Shown: positions 59,124 to 64,000 of the stretch, in pieces
Position numbering within the stretch: position 1 is the first letter of the stretch
How the letters are laid out: the number at the start of each line of letters is the position of its first letter
Assembly (NCBI GenBank): GCA_032433595.1
Contig: JASWJB010000235.1
Coordinates: 1-64,000, forward strand
Origin: Conoideocrella luteorostrata
Lineage: Eukaryota > Ascomycota > Sordariomycetes > Hypocreales > Clavicipitaceae
DNA: 64,000 nt
Direction: 5' to 3'
Position numbers and translations under genes: made by a program
Notes under the pieces: model-generated
The model's database searches: none
The model's input: the letters and a program-made list of their open reading frames with translations, nothing else
What the model was told of the DNA's origin: nothing

Positions 59124-61000
59124 CTAGTGATGGCTAATAATAAGGAGATGACTGACGAGATTGTTCGGTTGCGGATTAGTTACGGAGATGGAGTACGGAG
59201 TCTACAATACAAATTGATGACTGATACGTGATGACCTGTTGACCTCGCACTTGGGGGCCAATCAACCATGCGAGGTACCAGATTGGTGAGTTTGCTTCCG
59301 TCCTAACCTTTACGGATTACGGACTACTCCGTAGGCGTCCTGGAGTTGCCAGCTCTTTCGGCAACTAAAACGCCGAATCGGCTTGGAAGCTTGGGTATTA
59401 TCGTCTTCGAAACTTGTCCAACAATTCTTGTGCCAGGAACTTTGTGAAGCCCAGACCCAATAGCCTGTGGCCAGCAAGCTAATTCGACCAGGCCTCCAGA
59501 ACTAGTTATCATTAGCCTTGCATCGCAAGGCGGAACAATCAGTCCAATCACTTTCTCCATATCTGCCAAGCCGCTTAGATAAGAATGTGAGGGTGGCTTC
59601 CAGGTGTCACGATTATGCGCATCCCAGCAGGTGATGCAGAGACGCATTGCATCAACGATGCCGTCGTGCAATCAGTGTTTCCTTGCAGTGATACAAAGCG
59701 ACGGCTGATCCTGAGGGTTTAAAGAACTGGAGGACCCGAGTCGTCTCTGCATATGTCGGTCGATACCAGAAGGGCTGTCTACCTAAAACATGAAAAGATG
59801 CAGCGCACCCCAGGTAGATTGTATCAAGAGTGCGTTATCAATCGCTTGCTTGCGCTCAGTGCGTGTGCACAACAGTTTTGCCACTGTAAATTCCGCCGTT
59901 TATTGCATCATGTGAAGTACGAACCGGTCTATTAACTGATTTATTGTGTGCTTACTCCGTACGGGGTACATTGCCAAGATACGATATAGTACAGGCATGT
60001 TAACTTAGTATTCTACTAGAGTCGCCTGTCTCGGCACCATTCATTAGTTGCTTCCTATGAGGCTTTAGCCATAACTAAAATATCGAATTTTCCAGGCAGC
60101 TATGAGCAACATAGGAAAACGAGGAGTAGCTCGGGACGATCACCGGGTTTCTGATCGGTGGGGTTCTGGGCCGTACGAAACTTTTCCCGGCCGGCAGTAC
60201 ACTATGCCGGAAAAGGGACGAACGACCTGGAAAGCTCCGTATACCAGTCCAAACAGTTCCTTTGGTGTCCCGGCAAAAGTGGTCGTAGTGAACTCCGTCT
60301 CAAATGCAGCTTATGGTGTTGGGGGGAGGGGTAACTAGTGGTGCCACCAACGACAGAAATATGATACGAAATTAATGTCCAGCTGTTGCCAAACCCTTGT
60401 CGGATTATACTTATTAAAGCAGAACTTACAGTACAGTACTGTAGTCAAACGCAAGTTCGACACTTGAGCAGAGCCCGTATTGTAAAGATGGCTATTGCCA
60501 AGCAGTACGCGCATGAGGCGTCAGCGACGTTTGGCCGACAAATACGAGACTGTGTGGGTGGGCTTGGAGTTTGGTAACCTCCATAGCAAGCAAAGCGATG
60601 ACCAGCGTCACCTCCCACCTAGCTCATTGCCATCTGGAAGAATTTGCAAATGGCCGTGAACACGAATACCGTCTTTGGCGCTCTTGTTAAGAAACAAATT
60701 CGGCATAACACAGCTAGCTCTGACGTACTCCGTAATGTCAGGGCAGTATCGATAGCCGGGATACCGCTTTTAAACCGGTGTCTGCCGGACTTCACGATCG
60801 TAATTATAATTTGTAACACCGCGGCAATACATTATAAGTTGTCGATTCCCATGGTAAATGAATATCGAATATGCATCTTCCCCATAGACAGCGCCAGACA
60901 AGGATGCCGAAGGACAACGGGTTGGTCCTGTACCTCCAGTTCCGACTGGGATGGAGACGCACCTGTAAGCCATCGCCCTGTACGGAGTAGCCCGCCATGC

Positions 61001-61233
61001 GGGGGACAGTTTAACTGAGCCATTTCGTCCATATTGTCCAATTCACCCTTTCAATTCGAACGCCAAACACAGATGCAATTAAAGCTTATTACTAATAAAA
61101 TCTATTACCTAAATAGCTATTTAAGCTATATAATAGGTTTTTTTTTTTTTTTTTTAATCTTGTTTTTGGTCGCCAAGGCATTAATCTCTTACGGAGTTAA
61201 TGCTACCTCGATGGCTCAGTTAAATTGTCCCCC
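61001..61233. mobile_element. 233-bp MITE-like element with 23-bp terminal inverted repeats
   Basis: The left end 61001-61023 begins GGGGGACAGTTTAACTGAG. The right end 61211-61233, read backward, begins GGGGGACAATTTAACTGAG. 22 of 23 positions match and the one difference is G/A. The interior is AT-rich, with ATTTAAGCTATATAATAG and a T-run at 61138-61155. No coding capacity. No clear target-site duplication is visible. A TACGGAGTA word abuts the left side and a TACGGAGTTA word lies inside at about 61191. Superfamily unassigned. Confidence 0.75.
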
Positions 61234-61740
61234 TCTTGCCCGCCCACCAATTCAAAAAAAAAAAGCCCACTGCCGCTTGTGTGTCTCATGCTGTGTTGAA
61301 TGACGTACCTTCGACTCCAACCCAGCCGGAATTTTGCCGTCGAGCCGGGTCCTCGTCATCAGCCACAGTTTGAAGGATAGCCTCGACTTCGACTGGGAGC
61401 TGTGGCTTCTGCCCTCCGTTCCACAGCGGTAGCCACTGCCGAGGATCGGGCTACGCACGTACACCACAAGCAGGCATATGCAAGTCCACAACGGCTTTAC
61501 CAGAATTTCCGACTCGTCAGGACATGCGAGCAGCAACACAATCGGCGGTGGAATTTCATCAGCATAACCCAATCCATCCCACAACAATCGATACGAAACC
61601 GGTAAGTTGAACCGGCACCAGTCTGATACAGGCACAACTACTCCCAGAACCGTGAGCCCGTGTCTGCTCGGTGCACCCCTATTTTCCCATAAGCTAATGT
61701 CGTATGTCGAGGTGGAGATATAGATTTCAGATCACGCACG

Positions 61741-63009
61741 ATGGCTTCCAATGTCCAGGGCTCGTGGATGGCGCGCCACTACATCGACTATGTCTACATT
61801 CCGAGTGCTCTTCTCGTCTTTGGTACCTTCATAGTCAAGAGGAATTGGGTTCCGTACTCGGTGATCCTTGCCGCAGCACTGGGTGCTTGGAATGTCTGGC
61901 AATTCCGTGAGTATCCCCCGCGCCTCAACAAAAATACGGAAGGAAAAAAAACTCTCGTCCAACTCGGGTCAGTTCTGTCGCATGACTAACCATTCTTCCT
62001 TTTCAGAGATCAAGAAAGTCTTGAAACCCGATGTATTCCAGGAATTCGAACTCGAGGAGAAGACAGTCATCTCCCACAATGTCGCTATGTAAGTCCATAC
62101 GAAGCAATTCAGGCGAAAGCCTTGTCGCCCCGCCATAGCTCTAGGTATTGATGTCAATATCTCTCATGACCGCGATGGACCACTGTTACAATGAGCTACA
62201 CACTAACACAATGGCTTTTTTTTTAATCAACTTAGCTACCGTTTCAAGCTTCCTTCCTCAAACTCCATCCTCGGTCTTCCCATCGGTCAACATATCTCCA
62301 TCGGCGCTCCTCTCAAGCAGCCCGACGGCACTACGAAGGAGATTGTTCGCTCCTATACTCCCATCTCCGGTGATCACCAGCCTGGCCATTTCGACCTTCT
62401 GATCAAGTCTTACCCGCAGGGCAACATTTCCAAGCACATGGCTTCCCTCATGGTTAACCAAACCATCCGCGTCCGTGGCCCTAAAGGCGCCTTTGTCTAC
62501 ACTCCCAACATGGTCCGCCACTTTGGTATGATCGCCGGTGGAACAGGTATTACCCCTATGCTCCAGATCATCCGTGCCATCGTCCGGGGCCGTGCCGATG
62601 GAGACAAGACCCAGGTTGACCTCATTTTTGCCAATGTCACCGCTCAGGACATTCTGCTCAAGGAGGACCTGGATGCTTTGGCCAAAGACGATAGCGGCAT
62701 CCGAGTGCATTATGTCTTGGACAAACCGCCTGAAGGCTGGACTGGCGGCGTTGGCTATGTTACCGGTGACATGATTACCGTACGTATTTCGTTGGCCTCA
62801 TCACATTCTGTTCACTCTTCCAAGCCGCTTCAGCTCATGTTACTTACCCCACTCAATAGAAATGGCTACCCAAGCCCGCCGACGACGTCAAGATCCTGGT
62901 CTGTGGTCCTCCTCCCATGGTTAGCGGCCTGAAGAAGACCACCGAGAGCCTTGGTTACAAGAAGGCTCGGCCAGTCAGCAAGCTCGAAGATCAAGTCTTT
63001 GCTTTCTAA
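61741..63009 (+). CDS. CBR1: NADH-cytochrome b5 reductase (CBR1/MCR1-like, ER-type)
   Basis: Predicted 313 aa in four exons: 61741-61906, 62007-62088, 62236-62779 and 62860-63009. Residues about 18-50 form a single membrane anchor ([27 protein letters not shown]). The catalytic part has the FAD-binding RSYTPIS motif, GPKGAF, the NADH-binding [14 protein letters not shown], and CGPPPM near the C-terminus, ending in DQVFAF. Family knowledge: the enzyme passes electrons from NADH to cytochrome b5 for fatty-acid desaturation and sterol synthesis. The internal anchor and absence of a mitochondrial presequence favour CBR1 over MCR1. It converges with CTR9. Confidence 0.95.
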
Positions 63010-63404
63010 TCGGACTGTAAAAGTGAGCATTTACTACTCTCAGAATTGTTTGACCCCCAATTCTAGGCTTGTTTGGGTTTATTCCGCTGTCAACATATGG
63101 TCGATCACGCCACATCTTGAAGAATTGGAATATCTCGGGCCTAGACGAATCGAATCTAAAATATGGATAATTTAGAATCTGAAGTATTAGTAGAGTAAAC
63201 GACGATGAGCTGTCAAGTATCGATACGAAATAAAGGCTACATGAATAAAATGATGGTTCCAAAAAGCGTTCCTTTGATTGTCTTTGTGCGCCACAATACA
63301 TCTGATTTTACTCGATATACTATACAATTTTCTTCTTCTCCCTGATCCAGTCAACACCTGACATTCCTTTCTAATTGATGCTATTATGAAGAGCAAACTC
63401 GAAT
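63010..63404. other. Convergent CBR1/CTR9 intergenic region
   Basis: 395 bp holding both 3' ends, AT-rich, with no supported gene. Confidence 0.5.
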
Positions 63405-64000
63405 TTATTCATCCTCCTCGCTTTCAACGACTCTCCCGCGTCTAACTCGCGCATGTCGAGGACCTGCATCTTCATCGTCATCCTCGGCGGCGCTTCCTCC
63501 GCCACCTCCATCTTCATCCACATCCATCTTATCTTCGGCACCACCATCGTCATCATCTCCCTCTGAGCGCAGAGCCCCGTCCTGTTCGATATTTCTTTCT
63601 GCGCGCTCGAGGTCATCCTCGTCATTTTCGTCATCCTTCTCGTCGTCGTCGTCGTCGTCGTCATCACTATCCACAACAATCTCATCAGATTTGAACTTGG
63701 ACGACTCCTTCTTGGTGAGGCGACGACGTTTCTTAGTATGACTCTCTTCTTCTGAGTCGTCATCATCGTCCCGATCCTTCTTCTTCTTCGGCGTCTTCTT
63801 TAGCCTGCCTTCCCCTGCTGGACGGGCAGCTGGCTTGCGCTTCCTTTTGACCTTCTCGCCAGTCTCTTCATCCGTCGTCATTTCAGCATCGATCCTTGCA
63901 CGCTCCTCCTCGGCCCTTTGCTCTGCAAGGAGTCTGTCACGAGCGGCCATGGCCTCTCGCTCCTTGCGGATCTTTTCTTGGCGCTCACGCTCCTTTTCTA
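63405..64000 (-). CDS. CTR9: CTR9, Paf1-complex TPR subunit, C-terminal part (cut by window edge)
   Basis: The last 198 residues are visible; the frame is open to position 64000 and continues beyond. They start with a charged helix (EKERERQEKIRKEREAMAARDRLLAEQRAEEERARIDAE region), then TTDEETGEKVKRKRKP, KKRRRLTKKESSKFKSDEIVVDS, Asp/Glu runs, and the end VRRGRVVESEEDE. This Lys/Arg helix, basic patch and acidic tail order is the C-terminal signature of fungal CTR9 (tpr1). The TPR array itself is outside the window, so the call rests on the tail only. Family knowledge: CTR9 scaffolds the Paf1 complex in Pol II elongation and histone H2B ubiquitination. Confidence 0.8.
   Translation of the reverse strand, partial: EKERERQEKIRKEREAMAARDRLLAEQRAEEERARIDAEMTTDEETGEKVKRKRKPAARPAGEGRLKKTPKKKKDRDDDDDSEEESHTKKRRRLTKKESSKFKSDEIVVDSDDDDDDDDEKDDENDEDDLERAERNIEQDGALRSEGDDDDGGAEDKMDVDEDGGGGGSAAEDDDEDAGPRHARVRRGRVVESEEDE

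Larger units (their letters stand above)
57287..61740. other. Gene-free region with dense palindromic words and a TIR element
   Basis: About 4.5 kb. Short frames have no domain content. Palindromic words lie near 58814, 58850, 59094-59123, 59170-59200, 59325, 59951, 60725, 60981-60990 and 61191. A MITE-like element occupies 61001-61233. Confidence 0.6.

Noticed and set aside
60102..60338. 78-codon plus-strand frame
   Set aside because: No domain, isolated in a gap, and no supporting splice or leader signals.

Overview
The window is nuclear DNA of a filamentous ascomycete (Pezizomycotina). The evidence is many short introns (about 50-130 nt) with GTAHGT-type donors and CTAAC/CTGAC branch points, a single eukaryotic tRNA-Lys(UUU) with a Pol III T-run, fungal gene families (ATG101, PAN1, SAT4/HAL5-type kinase, PEX3 with a fungal layout), and wide intergenic space. 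I cannot fix the species. The dispersed TACGGAGTA, CTAGTTAGT and CCTAGGTACCT words fit Sordariomycetes/Eurotiomycetes-type genomes, but that is an impression only.

Layout. 0.4-8.6 kb is compact: an EST1/SMG7-type protein (minus), a ZNF511-like zinc-finger protein (plus), BUD31 (minus), complex I LYR subunit NDUFA6/B14 (plus), RNA polymerase I/III subunit RPC19 (minus), and tRNA-Lys. 8.6-16.9 kb is a gene desert. 16.9-22.0 kb holds an unrecognised Ser/Pro-rich protein (plus) and a SAT4/HAL5-family kinase (minus). 22.0-30.8 kb is a second desert. 30.8-39.6 kb is compact: a CaMKK/SNF1-activating kinase (minus), TRAPP subunit BET5 (plus), PEX3 (minus) and ATG101 (plus). 40.5-42.7 kb is a forkhead (HCM1/SEP1-like) factor (minus). 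42.7-47.7 kb is a gap with a MITE-like element. 47.7-57.3 kb carries PAN1 and a PH-LRR (CARMIL-like) protein in tandem on the minus strand. 57.3-61.7 kb is a gap with the densest palindromic motif and a second MITE-like element. 61.7-64 kb has NADH-cytochrome b5 reductase (plus) and the C-terminal end of CTR9 (minus, cut by the window edge).

The genes are mostly housekeeping. Two neighbourhoods are functionally suggestive. CaMKK, BET5 (shared with TRAPPIII), PEX3 and ATG101 all touch energy stress, autophagy or pexophagy. PAN1 and the PH-LRR protein both look like cortical actin regulators. The most striking non-coding signal is a short palindromic word (GTACTCCGTAC / GTACGGAGTAC), present about 50 times and, as far as I could see, never inside a supported exon. 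There are also two TIR-bounded AT-rich elements and one long hairpin.

All exon boundaries were chosen by hand from splice consensus and reading frame; summed exon lengths are divisible by three for every complete gene.
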